Shown: positions 5,406 through 12,345, numbered from the stretch's first letter. The stretch: 12,345 nt of DNA from JAXDLH01 sp034666705 (GCA_034666705.1 JAXDLH010000357.1:1-12345), one strand, 5' to 3'. The notes: generated by a model not told the origin, from the letters alone. Numbers and translations: made by a program.

Positions 5406-7301
5406 TTGCCCAAGCCCCCCGCCCGTCGTCTCAAGGTGTATGCATACGACCCGTCCATCGGTACCCACCTCGAGACCCTCGGCATCAACGAGGCGGTGCT
5501 CAACGTTCGCTGGGAGGAGGAGCTCGCACCGGGCCCAGTTGGCGAGTACCTCGAGGTGATCGACGTCGATCCAGTGAGCCAGTGCTGCTATGCGCCGGTT
5601 GACCTCAACCATCCGCATCTGCTCGTCCGCGACGGACTGCGACCGTCCGAGGCGAACCCGCAATTTCACCAGCAGATGGTCTACGCGACCGCCATGACGA
5701 CGATCGAGCACTTCGAGCGCGCCCTCGGCCGGGTGGCGCTCTGGGCGCCTCGTGAGACGCAGGGCCCGGACGGCAAGCGCGTGGACGAGTTCGTACAGCG
5801 CCTGCGGATCTATCCACACGCTTTGCGGACCGCAAACTCGTTTTACAGTCCCGAACGGAAGGCGCTGCTCCTTGGCTACTTCACCGCGTCGGAGACCGAT
5901 TCCGACGACGTGTTGCCTGGCGGCCTGGTCTTCTGCGCGCTCTCTCATGACATCGTGGCCCATGAGACGACGCACGCCCTGCTCGACGGCTTGCACCGGC
6001 GGTTTCGCGAGCCGACCAACCCCGACGTGCTCGCCTTCCACGAGGCATTTGCGGACGTCGTGGCGCTGTTTCAGCATTTCACGATGCCTGAAGCGTTGCG
6101 GCAGGCGATCGCCGCTACGCGCGGCGACCTGCGCCAGGAGAACCTGCTGGCCCAGCTCGCGGTGGAGTTCGGCCACGCGGAGGGCTACTACGGCGCATTG
6201 CGGGATGCGATTGGGCATACCGCAGCCGACAACACGTGGGTACCGGCCATCCCGACGCCCAAAGACTATGGGTCGGCGACCGAGCCGCACACGCACGGCT
6301 CGGTGCTCGTCGCCGCAGTGTTCGACGCCTTCTTGCAGATCTACCGTTTTCGTACCACCGACCTCGTGCGGCTCGCCACTGGCGGTACGGGCGTGCTTCC
6401 GCCGGGCAATCTCCCGGTGGACCTCGTGGAGCGGATGGCTGCCGAAGCCAGTAAGGCGGCCGCGCACGTGCTGGCTATCTGTATTCGCGCCCTCGACTAC
6501 TGTCCGCCCGTGGACATCACCTTCGGCGAGTACCTGCGGGCGCTCATCACCGCGGACCGGGACCTGGTGCCCGACGACCAGCGGGCGTACCGCGTCGCCT
6601 TCATCGCGGCCTTCCGTGCGCGCGGGATCTACCCGAGCGAGGTAAAGAGCCTGGCGCAAGACAGCCTCGTCTGGGAGCCACCGCCCCTGCGCCTGACGAA
6701 CGTCCGCAACGTGCTCAAACAGCTAAACGTTGATTGGGACCTGGACAGTGACCGGCGTCGAGCCTACGAAGAATCGCTGGCGAATGCCCGCACGATGCAT
6801 CGTTGGTTGATGAATCCGGCCGAGGTGTCCGACGAGGAGCTCACGGCGCTGGGGCTCCGGCGCATCGCGCAAACGGAACCCGTTACCGTGGATGGGATCG
6901 AGGGCGATCTGCATCCGATCGAGGTTCATTCGGTCCGGCCAGCGCGCCGCGTCGCGCCAGATGGCCGGATTCAGGCGGATCTCGTCGTGGAGATTACGCA
7001 AACCTTCTGGCCGAAAGGGGGTGGTCACGTCCGCAGCGGGTGCACGCTGCTGATCGATCTCAAGCGCGCCGAGGCCCGCTACTTCGTGCGCAAGCGCGCT
7101 GACTCGGCGGATCGAATCGCAAAGCTGCAGGGATTTGCCCTGGAAACGACAGACCAGTTACCCGCCACCTATTTCATGAACGCCGACCGGCGGGCCGAGC
7201 CGTTCGCGCTGATCCATCGTGAAGCGCGACAAAAACATGTCGCCGCGGGCGACGACGTACCAGCCACCCGAGTTGCGGCGAACGACGGGAGTCCGCGATG
7301 A
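5406..7301 (+). CDS. HEXXH zinc-metalloprotease-like protein (gluzincin type)
   Basis: The 631-aa protein carries His186-Glu187-x-x-His190 (HETTH) and, 23 residues on, Glu213 in HEAFADV, the pattern of gluzincin metallopeptidases in which two His and a Glu bind zinc. His297 in THGSV may be a further active-site residue, as in thermolysin- and fungalysin-like enzymes. The peptidase-like core is about residues 85-420. The C-terminal part (about 430-610) contains a helical segment and then strand-rich sequence and is unassigned. No signal peptide or membrane segment is seen. The start is uncertain: the frame opens at TTG 5406, without a ribosome binding site, six codons after the in-frame S8 stop, and GTG 5436 is an alternative. 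Translation may depend on re-initiation or stop-codon readthrough from the S8 gene. The 3' end overlaps the MBL gene by ATGA. I do not recognise a named family. Confidence 0.82.
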   Translation: MPKPPARRLKVYAYDPSIGTHLETLGINEAVLNVRWEEELAPGPVGEYLEVIDVDPVSQCCYAPVDLNHPHLLVRDGLRPSEANPQFHQQMVYATAMTTIEHFERALGRVALWAPRETQGPDGKRVDEFVQRLRIYPHALRTANSFYSPERKALLLGYFTASETDSDDVLPGGLVFCALSHDIVAHETTHALLDGLHRRFREPTNPDVLAFHEAFADVVALFQHFTMPEALRQAIAATRGDLRQENLLAQLAVEFGHAEGYYGALRDAIGHTAADNTWVPAIPTPKDYGSATEPHTHGSVLVAAVFDAFLQIYRFRTTDLVRLATGGTGVLPPGNLPVDLVERMAAEASKAAAHVLAICIRALDYCPPVDITFGEYLRALITADRDLVPDDQRAYRVAFIAAFRARGIYPSEVKSLAQDSLVWEPPPLRLTNVRNVLKQLNVDWDLDSDRRRAYEESLANARTMHRWLMNPAEVSDEELTALGLRRIAQTEPVTVDGIEGDLHPIEVHSVRPARRVAPDGRIQADLVVEITQTFWPKGGGHVRSGCTLLIDLKRAEARYFVRKRADSADRIAKLQGFALETTDQLPATYFMNADRRAEPFALIHREARQKHVAAGDDVPATRVAANDGSPR

Positions 7302-8605
7302 ACGGCGAGGGCGCTCCGGCTGGCTTTCGCGCCCGCGTGCGGATGTATCGGCACGGTCTTGGGGACTGCCTCCTCGTGACGCTGCCGCGCCACGACGCTA
7401 GCCCCTACTTCATCCTGATCGACTGCGGCGTCATTCTTGGAACGGCGAACGCCGCGAACGTCATGCAGGGCGTTCTTGAGGACGTGTTGCAAACGACCGG
7501 CGGGAAGGTCGACCTGCTGGTCGCCACCCACGAGCACTGGGACCACCTCTCGGGTTTCATCCAGGCGCCCGAAGCATTTGCGAGGCTGGCTGCTGATGCG
7601 GTGTGGCTGGCGTGGACCGAGGACCCCGACGACGAGCTCGCGCAAAAACTCACCGTCGAACGGCATCAGCACCTGGACAACCTGCGCCTCAGCTCCGCGC
7701 GGATGCGCCTGGCGGGCGATGAGCAAGGGGCAGATGTGGTCGGCACGCTGCTCGAGTTCTTCGGCGCGGCAAGCGGTGGGACGACGAACGACGCCTTGGA
7801 GGCGGTGAGAGGAAAGCGGGACGACCCGCGTTACTGCAAGCCGGGGGACCCTCCCATGCTGCTCGACGCTGTCGGGGCGCGGCTGTACGTCCTGGGACCG
7901 CCGCGCGACGAAGCCCTCATCAAAAAGACGCTTCCTTCGACGAAAGCTCCCGAGACGTACGGTATTGCCGCCGAGGGTTTCGCGGCCGAGGTGGTGCCGT
8001 ACCTGGCGGGAGAGGTGGCCGACTCGCCATTCAGTTCGCTCTACGCGATTCCCAACCAGGTGGCCCAGGAGCTGGATTTCCTCAAGCACTACTGGTCCGA
8101 CGACGCGTCGTGGCGCGGAATCGACGACGCGTGGCTCGGCGCGGCAGCGGACCTTGCGATGCAGCTCGATAGCGCGACCAACAACACCAGCCTGGTCATC
8201 GCGATCGAGCTCGCGGACGGCGACGTCCTGTTATTCGCTGCGGATGCCCAGGTCGGCAACTGGCTCTCCTGGCAGGATCTGAGCTGGACGATAGATGACC
8301 GCACGGTCACCGGTCCGGACCTGCTCAAGCGGACGATCCTCTACAAGGTGGGTCACCACGGGAGCCATAACGCGACGTTGCGGGCAAAGGGCCTGGAGCT
8401 GATGGACGGCCTCCGGCTGGCGATGATCCCCGTGTTCCACGACATGGCGGTCAAGAAGCACTGGGGGAACATGCCGCTTCCGGGGCTCGTCGACGCCCTG
8501 AGCGAAAAGGTGCAGGGCGCGGTCCTCCGTTCCGACGAGGATGCTCCCCTGATTCCGGGGGTGAAGGTCACGGCGAACCCCCTCTATTTCGAAGTGGAGC
8601 TCTAA
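7298..8605 (+). CDS. Metallo-beta-lactamase-fold hydrolase, ComEC-like, no membrane domain
   Basis: The 435-aa protein has the MBL signature THEHWDH (His78, His80, Asp82, His83), a later metal-bridging Asp316 in LLFAADAQ, and KVGHHGSHNAT (His353, His354), which resembles the MBL domain of the competence protein ComEC/Rec2. It has no transmembrane segments, so it is a free cytosolic enzyme, not a DNA-uptake channel. An insert of about 160 residues (about 110-270) lies between the two metal-site halves and may set substrate choice. GGGAG precedes the ATG, which overlaps the previous stop as ATGA, indicating coupled translation. The next gene starts 4 nt after its stop. Related enzymes hydrolyse nucleic acids, nucleotides or phospholipids; which applies here is unknown. 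Its presence in a protease operon points to a shared process. Confidence 0.9.
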   Translation: MNGEGAPAGFRARVRMYRHGLGDCLLVTLPRHDASPYFILIDCGVILGTANAANVMQGVLEDVLQTTGGKVDLLVATHEHWDHLSGFIQAPEAFARLAADAVWLAWTEDPDDELAQKLTVERHQHLDNLRLSSARMRLAGDEQGADVVGTLLEFFGAASGGTTNDALEAVRGKRDDPRYCKPGDPPMLLDAVGARLYVLGPPRDEALIKKTLPSTKAPETYGIAAEGFAAEVVPYLAGEVADSPFSSLYAIPNQVAQELDFLKHYWSDDASWRGIDDAWLGAAADLAMQLDSATNNTSLVIAIELADGDVLLFAADAQVGNWLSWQDLSWTIDDRTVTGPDLLKRTILYKVGHHGSHNATLRAKGLELMDGLRLAMIPVFHDMAVKKHWGNMPLPGLVDALSEKVQGAVLRSDEDAPLIPGVKVTANPLYFEVEL

Positions 8606-8609
8606 CGCA

Positions 8610-9290
8610 GTGCAGACATGTATTTCCAGTCGGCTGGGTCATGAGCTCGTCGTGCTGCGGGCTGAGGGGCGCGCAGACCTCGAGGCGGCGGCGCAGACCG
8701 ACGAGCTGATCCGCCGCATGGATGCGGAGCTGCGCGGGCTCGGGCTGTCGCTCGCCGATACGGTGCGGACGCGGCTCTGGGCCCGCGACCGGGCCAGCCG
8801 CGACCAGGGGAGCCGCGCGCGCGTGGGGGCGCTCAGCGGGTCCGCGCGGTCCGCGAGCTCGAGCTTCATCGCTCCCGATGTGTTCGACTCTGATGCGCTG
8901 ATCGCCATCGAGCTGTGGGCGATGCGTCCGTCTCGGCCAGGCCAGGTGAAGACGCTCGTCGAATACGACCCGCCGATCGTCCCACTGCGGTATCTGGTCT
9001 ACGACTCGGCGGTGTTCCTGTCCGGCGTCACGTCGGTGCTGCCCGGTCTGCCCGGGCAGGTCGAGGAGATCCTGGCCGGCATCAGCGGCACGCTCGCCCA
9101 CGCGCGCGTCGGTTGGGAACACGTCTCCGGAATCTCGTGCATCCTCCATCGCGGGGAATCGCTCGATTCGCTGCGATCACTGCTTGCAGCCCGCGCGGCC
9201 GCGGCTGTCCCCACGGAATTCAGCTTCGCCGATGGCTACTCGACCGAGGGCAAGCTGATCGAGATCGAGGTAACGGCGAAGCTCGCGTGA
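8610..9290 (+). CDS. RidA (YjgF/YER057c/UK114) family protein with two tandem units
   Basis: The 226-aa protein is about twice the usual RidA length. Unit 1 (about 1-108) has a typical helix (RRMDAELRGLGLSLADTVRTRLW) and a terminal IAIELWA strand. Unit 2 (about 126-226) begins YDSAVFLSGVTSVLPG and ends IEIEVTA. In single-domain RidA an arginine in the 'ARS' segment binds the carboxylate of enamine/imine substrates. Unit 1 keeps an Arg80 in SARS, while the matching stretch of unit 2 reads VPTEFSF and lacks it, so at most one unit looks competent. It starts at GTG 8610, 4 nt after the MBL stop, with GGAG (8596-8599) upstream. It is the last gene of the operon and could bind a small ligand or remove a reactive product. 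Family membership is fairly clear; activity is not. Confidence 0.82.
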   Translation: MQTCISSRLGHELVVLRAEGRADLEAAAQTDELIRRMDAELRGLGLSLADTVRTRLWARDRASRDQGSRARVGALSGSARSASSSFIAPDVFDSDALIAIELWAMRPSRPGQVKTLVEYDPPIVPLRYLVYDSAVFLSGVTSVLPGLPGQVEEILAGISGTLAHARVGWEHVSGISCILHRGESLDSLRSLLAARAAAAVPTEFSFADGYSTEGKLIEIEVTAKLA

Positions 9291-9387
9291 GGCACGGTCT
9301 GCCGCGATCCGCAAGCGGGGCCGCCGTGTCAGACCGAGAGCGGCTGAGCCAAGTGAGCTGGCGCAGCACCGGTCGGCGCGTAATCGT

Positions 9388-9888
9388 TCATCGATTGCCG
9401 AGCGCAAGGCTGAGCGCCGCCGTGAGCTTCAGCACGTCCCGGTCGGTACTGCGGAGCCGGGAGGCGAGCACGATCGCGATGTTCCGCACGAGCCGATAGG
9501 CGAGGTCGAGATCCGCCGCGGCAAGTCGCTCGAAGTCGGCCCGCCGCAACTCCAGCACCTGACAGTCGCTCCGCGCAATCACCGTCGCCGAGCGTTCGAC
9601 CTCCTCGAGCAATCCCATCTCGCCGAAGAACTGGGGGGCGGTTAGCTGCACCAGGGTCTTGCGCCGCGGCGCGCCCTGAACGTCATTCATCTCGAGCCCC
9701 ATCCGCCGCGTGATCTCGACGGTTCCCGAGGTGAGGATGAAGAGCGAGTCGCTGTACTCCCCTTCGCGCAGGAGCGTGGAACCCGCGGCCACGCTCTGCG
9801 CTTCGCTGGCCGCGAGCACCCCGGAGAGTTGGGTCTCGCTGAGTCCCTCGAACAGTGCCGTGTGCAGGAGGCGCGACGGCTCGATCAC
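9388..9888 (-). CDS. Stand-alone cyclic-nucleotide-binding domain protein
   Basis: The 166-aa protein is a single CRP/CAP-type cyclic-nucleotide-binding domain (about 10-125) with a C-terminal helical tail and no DNA-binding domain, so it is not a transcription factor. The phosphate-binding cassette FFGEMGLLEEVERSATV keeps Glu90 (ribose contact) and Arg99 (phosphate contact), so cAMP or cGMP binding is likely. It starts at GTG 9888, whose bases overlap the TGA of the potassium channel gene (GTGA), implying coupled translation and matched amounts. The obvious inference is that it is a separately encoded nucleotide sensor for that channel, since in many other channels this domain is fused to the pore. 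Its 3' end faces the RidA gene across 97 bp. Confidence 0.9.
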   Translation of the reverse strand: MIEPSRLLHTALFEGLSETQLSGVLAASEAQSVAAGSTLLREGEYSDSLFILTSGTVEITRRMGLEMNDVQGAPRRKTLVQLTAPQFFGEMGLLEEVERSATVIARSDCQVLELRRADFERLAAADLDLAYRLVRNIAIVLASRLRSTDRDVLKLTAALSLALGNR

Positions 9889-11078
9889 GAGCGGCCTGGG
9901 ACGCCGATAACGGAATCTGTCGGCCCGATCAGGTAGCTGTCTTCGGGATTGATCTGCACCCGGATCCCACCCTCCTCGAAGCGAAGGAACTCGCGACCCG
10001 CCTCGCTGAACTGTTGCCTGATGAATGCGTCGACGAGCGACAGATCGTCGGTGAGCAGGTCCTGTAAAGAGAGACCCTTCTCCTCGGTCACGACCGCGAG
10101 CGCGAGGAAGCCATTGCGCTGGCGCAGCGCGGCAAGCAGCTCGCCAAAACTGTGGCCCACATATTCGGGCGGGATACTCTGCCGATGGATCTCCGCGGCC
10201 CCGAACGAGAGCAGCGAGCGCACGACCTGGGCCACCCCGGGGGCGATTGCCGCCGATGAGAGGAGGAAGCCGTTGAACTCGCCGCTGATCACGATGTGAT
10301 CAGCCCCGGCCCGGCGAAGGTGCGCCTCGCTCTTGAGGTCCAGTACCTCCACCGTGACGTTGATGTCGGCTCGTACGCTCTTCAGAGCAAGCGTGACGAG
10401 GGTGGTGCGGTCGTCGGCAGCGCTCTCATCGCCCCGCGACGTGTCGGCCAGGACCACGGCAGCGCGGGCGTGTGCCACGTTGGCGCGCTCGAGCGTCAAC
10501 TCCGAGGCCGGGTCGCCATGGACGTAGTGCAGCTCGCGCTCCGAGTGCCGTGCGAGCGTCTCTTTGGCGGTCTCCTCGGGCAGCTCGTTCACCAGGACGA
10601 CGGCGACATCCTTGTTTGGCCCGGTGAGTAATCCCTCGAGCACCCGCTCGGCGTCGTGGTTCCAGCCGCAGACCAGCACGTGGTCCCTGAGGCGGATCGT
10701 CTCCAAACCGCGTCCCTCCTGAATCCGTTGCGCGACGAGGATCGAAGCGATGGTCGCCGTGATGATCGACAGCAGACTGAATCCGCCAACCATGATCACG
10801 ACGCCGATGACCCGGCCAAGCGCGGTGTGCGGCGTGTAGTCACCATAGCCCACGGTGGTCATGGTAACTACGCTGAACCAGAACGCCTCGCCGATCGAGC
10901 CGATCGTGGCGCCCTCGGCACCGTGCTCGGCGAAGAATATTGCGACCGCGCCGCAGACGAGGATGAGCGCCTCAAGCGCGATGAGCCGCGGGAGTCGCTC
11001 CCGGCGCAAGAACAGGGCGGCCAACCGCGCCCGGCGCCGCACGGTGCGTGCAGAGAGGCGCGGCGCGGTCAGGACCAC
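9885..11078 (-). CDS. MthK-type potassium channel with RCK_N/RCK_C domains
   Basis: The 397-aa protein has an arginine-rich N-terminus, a first membrane helix at about 31-51, a pore helix and the potassium selectivity filter TVGYGD (75-80), and a second helix at about 88-116. An RCK_N (TrkA-N) domain follows from HVLVCGWNHDAERVL (about 133-265; CGWN resembles MthK CGWS, with HGDP later), then an RCK_C (TrkA-C) domain (about 285-397). It should form a tetrameric potassium channel gated by ions or nucleotides at a cytoplasmic ring. The open frame extends to TTG 11150, but that TTG is part of a good promoter -35 box, and GTG 11078 has GGGAGG 6 nt upstream, so I place the start there. It is the first gene of a two-gene minus-strand operon with a cyclic-nucleotide-binding protein. 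Confidence 0.93.
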   Translation of the reverse strand: MVLTAPRLSARTVRRRARLAALFLRRERLPRLIALEALILVCGAVAIFFAEHGAEGATIGSIGEAFWFSVVTMTTVGYGDYTPHTALGRVIGVVIMVGGFSLLSIITATIASILVAQRIQEGRGLETIRLRDHVLVCGWNHDAERVLEGLLTGPNKDVAVVLVNELPEETAKETLARHSERELHYVHGDPASELTLERANVAHARAAVVLADTSRGDESAADDRTTLVTLALKSVRADINVTVEVLDLKSEAHLRRAGADHIVISGEFNGFLLSSAAIAPGVAQVVRSLLSFGAAEIHRQSIPPEYVGHSFGELLAALRQRNGFLALAVVTEEKGLSLQDLLTDDLSLVDAFIRQQFSEAGREFLRFEEGGIRVQINPEDSYLIGPTDSVIGVPGRS

Positions 11079-11084
11079 GGGCAG

Positions 11085-11090
11085 CCTCCC
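11085..11090 (-). promoter_or_regulatory. Ribosome binding site fixing the GTG start of the channel
   Basis: GGGAGG on the minus strand lies 6 nt before GTG 11078. The upstream alternatives (ATG 11123, TTG 11150) lack such a site and overlap the promoter. Confidence 0.7.
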
Positions 11091-11121
11091 TGCTGGGCGA
11101 CATCGGCGGCAGCGTGCCCGC

Positions 11122-11150
11122 ATGCTACCGGTTGGCGCGCGGAGCGTCAA
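11122..11150 (-). promoter_or_regulatory. Sigma70-type promoter of the potassium channel operon
   Basis: On the minus strand TTGACG (11150-11145; five of six), 17 bp, then TAGCAT (11127-11122; four of six). Transcription would begin near 11115, giving a leader of about 37 nt that includes the ribosome binding site. Confidence 0.5.
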
Positions 11151-11242
11151 ATCGAGGCGGCCAGGCTCCGTTGGCGCATCGGTACAATGCGCGAGACGGC
11201 GTCGTCACCGCGTCGCCCACGCCACCAATACCCGTTCGCGAT

Positions 11243-11253
11243 GCAATGATTGC
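11243..11253. promoter_or_regulatory. 5-1-5 inverted repeat between channel and dehydrogenase genes
   Basis: GCAAT, G, ATTGC is a perfect inverted repeat. ATG at 11241-11243 and CAT at 11254-11256 lengthen it with a one-base bulge. It is one of the few AT-rich spots of this 231-bp divergent region, and lies 57 bp upstream of the dehydrogenase start. It may be a regulator site, but short arms make chance possible. Confidence 0.25.
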
Positions 11254-11298
11254 CATTTAGGCTGTGCGGCGGCGGCATACGAAATCGGCATAGCGTGC

Positions 11299-11304
11299 GA
11301 GGAG
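11299..11304 (+). promoter_or_regulatory. Ribosome binding site fixing the TTG start of the dehydrogenase
   Basis: GAGGAG lies 5 nt before TTG 11310. The earlier in-frame TTG at 11250 lacks such a site and would add 20 residues not typical of the family. Confidence 0.65.
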
Positions 11305-11309
11305 CATCT

Positions 11310-12308
11310 TTGAGTCGAGCTCAGCCATCTACCCGGTCGCGCGTGTTCGTAGCGCGGCACATTCCCGCGGTTGGCCTGGACCTGCTCGCCGGGAGCTGTG
11401 AAGTCGACCTCTGGGACGGACTACTGTCTCCGCCGCGTGAAGCGCTGCTCACCAGGGTCGCGGGCTGTGCCGGCATCCTGTCGCTCCTCACGGATCGGAT
11501 CGACGCGGCGATCATGGACGCTGCGGGGCCGGGGCTAAAGGTCATCAGCAACTACGCCGCGGGCGTCGACAACGTCGACCTCCCGGCCGCGACGGCGCGT
11601 CGGGTTCCAGTGGGTCACACGCCTGACGTACTGACCGAGACGACCGCCGATCTGGCCTGGGCGCTGCTGATGGCGGCCGCTCGGCGGCTCGCGGAGGGCG
11701 TGCGCTACGTCGAGCGCGGCGAATGGCGCACCTGGGAGCCGGAGCTGCTGCTCGGCCACGACATGCACGGCGCGACGCTCGGCGTCGTGGGGCTCGGCCG
11801 CATCGGTCGCGCGGTAGCCAGGCGCGCCGGTGGGTTCTCGATGCGCGTGCTGGCGAGTGGGTCGGGCCACGCCCCATCCGAGCCCCCGCCTGACGCCGTC
11901 GAGCTCGTGGAGCTGCCAACGTTGCTGCGCGAGAGCGATTTCATCTCACTCCATGCTCCGCTCACCCCCGAGACCCGCGGCTTGTTCGGTGCAGAGGTGT
12001 TCGCCGCCATGAAGCGCACCGCGATTCTGGTGAACACGGCCCGCGGGCCGCTCGTCGATACTGGGGCTCTCGTCGATGCGCTTCACAATGGGGAGATCGG
12101 CGGGGCGGCGCTCGACGTGACTGATCCGGAGCCATTGCCTGCCGATCATCCGCTACTGACCCTGGCCAACTGCATCGTGGTGCCGCACATTGGCAGCGCG
12201 AGCGTCGCGACGCGGAGCCGGATGGCGGAGATGGCGGCGCAAAACCTGTTGGCCGGGTTGCGCGGCGAGCGACTGCCACACTGTGCCAACCGTGAGGTGT
12301 ACGGCTAA
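11310..12308 (+). CDS. D-2-hydroxyacid dehydrogenase, glyoxylate/hydroxypyruvate reductase type
   Basis: The 332-aa protein reduces 2-oxoacids such as glyoxylate or hydroxypyruvate, or runs the reverse reaction, in the cytoplasm. The dinucleotide-binding motif is VGLGRIG (Gly161, Gly163, Gly166). The catalytic set is complete: Arg245 in NTARGP, Glu274 in DPEP and His293 in PHIGSA. NYAAGVDNVD (81-90) is the usual substrate-side loop. After the second Rossmann strand the sequence reads LASGSG where NAD-specific members have Asp, so NADP(H) use is likely, as in the glyoxylate reductase branch. Length matches the family when the TTG at 11310 is used; SRVFVARHIPAVGLDLL then sits near the N-terminus as usual. 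It diverges from the potassium channel and has no plain operon partner in the window. Only 37 bases remain to the right edge, with no recognisable feature. Confidence 0.93.
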   Translation: MSRAQPSTRSRVFVARHIPAVGLDLLAGSCEVDLWDGLLSPPREALLTRVAGCAGILSLLTDRIDAAIMDAAGPGLKVISNYAAGVDNVDLPAATARRVPVGHTPDVLTETTADLAWALLMAAARRLAEGVRYVERGEWRTWEPELLLGHDMHGATLGVVGLGRIGRAVARRAGGFSMRVLASGSGHAPSEPPPDAVELVELPTLLRESDFISLHAPLTPETRGLFGAEVFAAMKRTAILVNTARGPLVDTGALVDALHNGEIGGAALDVTDPEPLPADHPLLTLANCIVVPHIGSASVATRSRMAEMAAQNLLAGLRGERLPHCANREVYG

Positions 12309-12345
12309 CGACGGCCGAACTCGCGCTCGAGCTGGGAGTGCGACA

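Noticed and set aside
5343..6659. 438-codon open frame on the minus strand
   Set aside because: It is antisense to the HEXXH gene; long antisense frames are common at this base composition, and no motif was seen.
7169..8089. 306-codon open frame on the minus strand
   Set aside because: It is antisense to the MBL gene, which has clear metal-binding motifs and coupled translation.
9291..9387. Possible terminator between RidA and cyclic-nucleotide-binding genes
   Set aside because: CGGTCT (9295-9300) and AGACCG (9331-9336) pair, but the loop is 30 nt and no T tract follows.
11079..11150. N-terminal extension of the channel by 24 codons
   Set aside because: It overlaps the channel promoter and is a Cys/Arg-rich stretch without resemblance to channels.
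11183..11188. TACAAT as a -10 box for the dehydrogenase
   Set aside because: No acceptable -35 box lies 16-18 bp upstream, and it is over 120 bp from the start codon.

Overview
The window is 12.3 kb of GC-rich bacterial DNA, densely coded, with many non-ATG starts: six of the ten main genes appear to begin at GTG or TTG. No rRNA, tRNA, insertion sequence or CRISPR array is visible. The gene mix (Rieske oxygenase, bicupin, class II aldolase, hydroxyacid dehydrogenase, many cytosolic hydrolases) suits an environmental soil or water bacterium of a GC-rich lineage such as Chloroflexota or a relative. That assignment is a weak inference, because nothing here is a taxonomic marker.

Region 1 (1-3321) looks catabolic. 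A double-cupin protein on the minus strand (cut by the left edge) and a phthalate-dioxygenase-type Rieske oxygenase on the plus strand diverge from a 349-bp region. That region holds two plausible back-to-back promoters, a perfect 6-1-6 palindrome and a 39-codon small ORF that starts exactly where the plus promoter should start transcription. A class II aldolase/adducin-family gene converges on the oxygenase. Ring hydroxylation, decarboxylation or C-C cleavage, and cupin-type oxygenation would fit an aromatic-acid pathway, but no substrate can be read from sequence.

Region 2 (3537-9290) is the most unusual part: a compact plus-strand operon of four genes. These encode a subtilisin-family (S8) serine protease, an HEXXH zinc-metalloprotease-like protein, a ComEC-like metallo-beta-lactamase-fold hydrolase without membrane segments, and a two-unit RidA-like protein. 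None has an evident signal peptide, so all are expected in the cytoplasm. The first two genes lie in the same reading frame, split only by one TAA and six codons, and the second has only a TTG start without a visible ribosome binding site. The MBL gene overlaps its predecessor by ATGA, and the RidA gene follows after 4 nt. A good sigma70-like promoter (TTGACA, 17 bp, TAGGCT) precedes the operon, with a perfect 12-bp palindrome just downstream of the predicted transcription start. This resembles the layout of regulated proteolytic or conflict systems, but that role is inference.

Region 3 (9388-11150) is a minus-strand pair: an MthK-type potassium channel (pore plus RCK_N/RCK_C) and a stand-alone cyclic-nucleotide-binding protein whose GTG overlaps the channel stop codon (GTGA). 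A promoter (TTGACG, 17 bp, TAGCAT) precedes the channel. Together they suggest a ligand-gated potassium channel with a separately encoded nucleotide sensor.

Region 4 (11310-12308) is a D-2-hydroxyacid dehydrogenase of the glyoxylate/hydroxypyruvate reductase type, divergent from the channel. The last 37 bases hold nothing recognisable.
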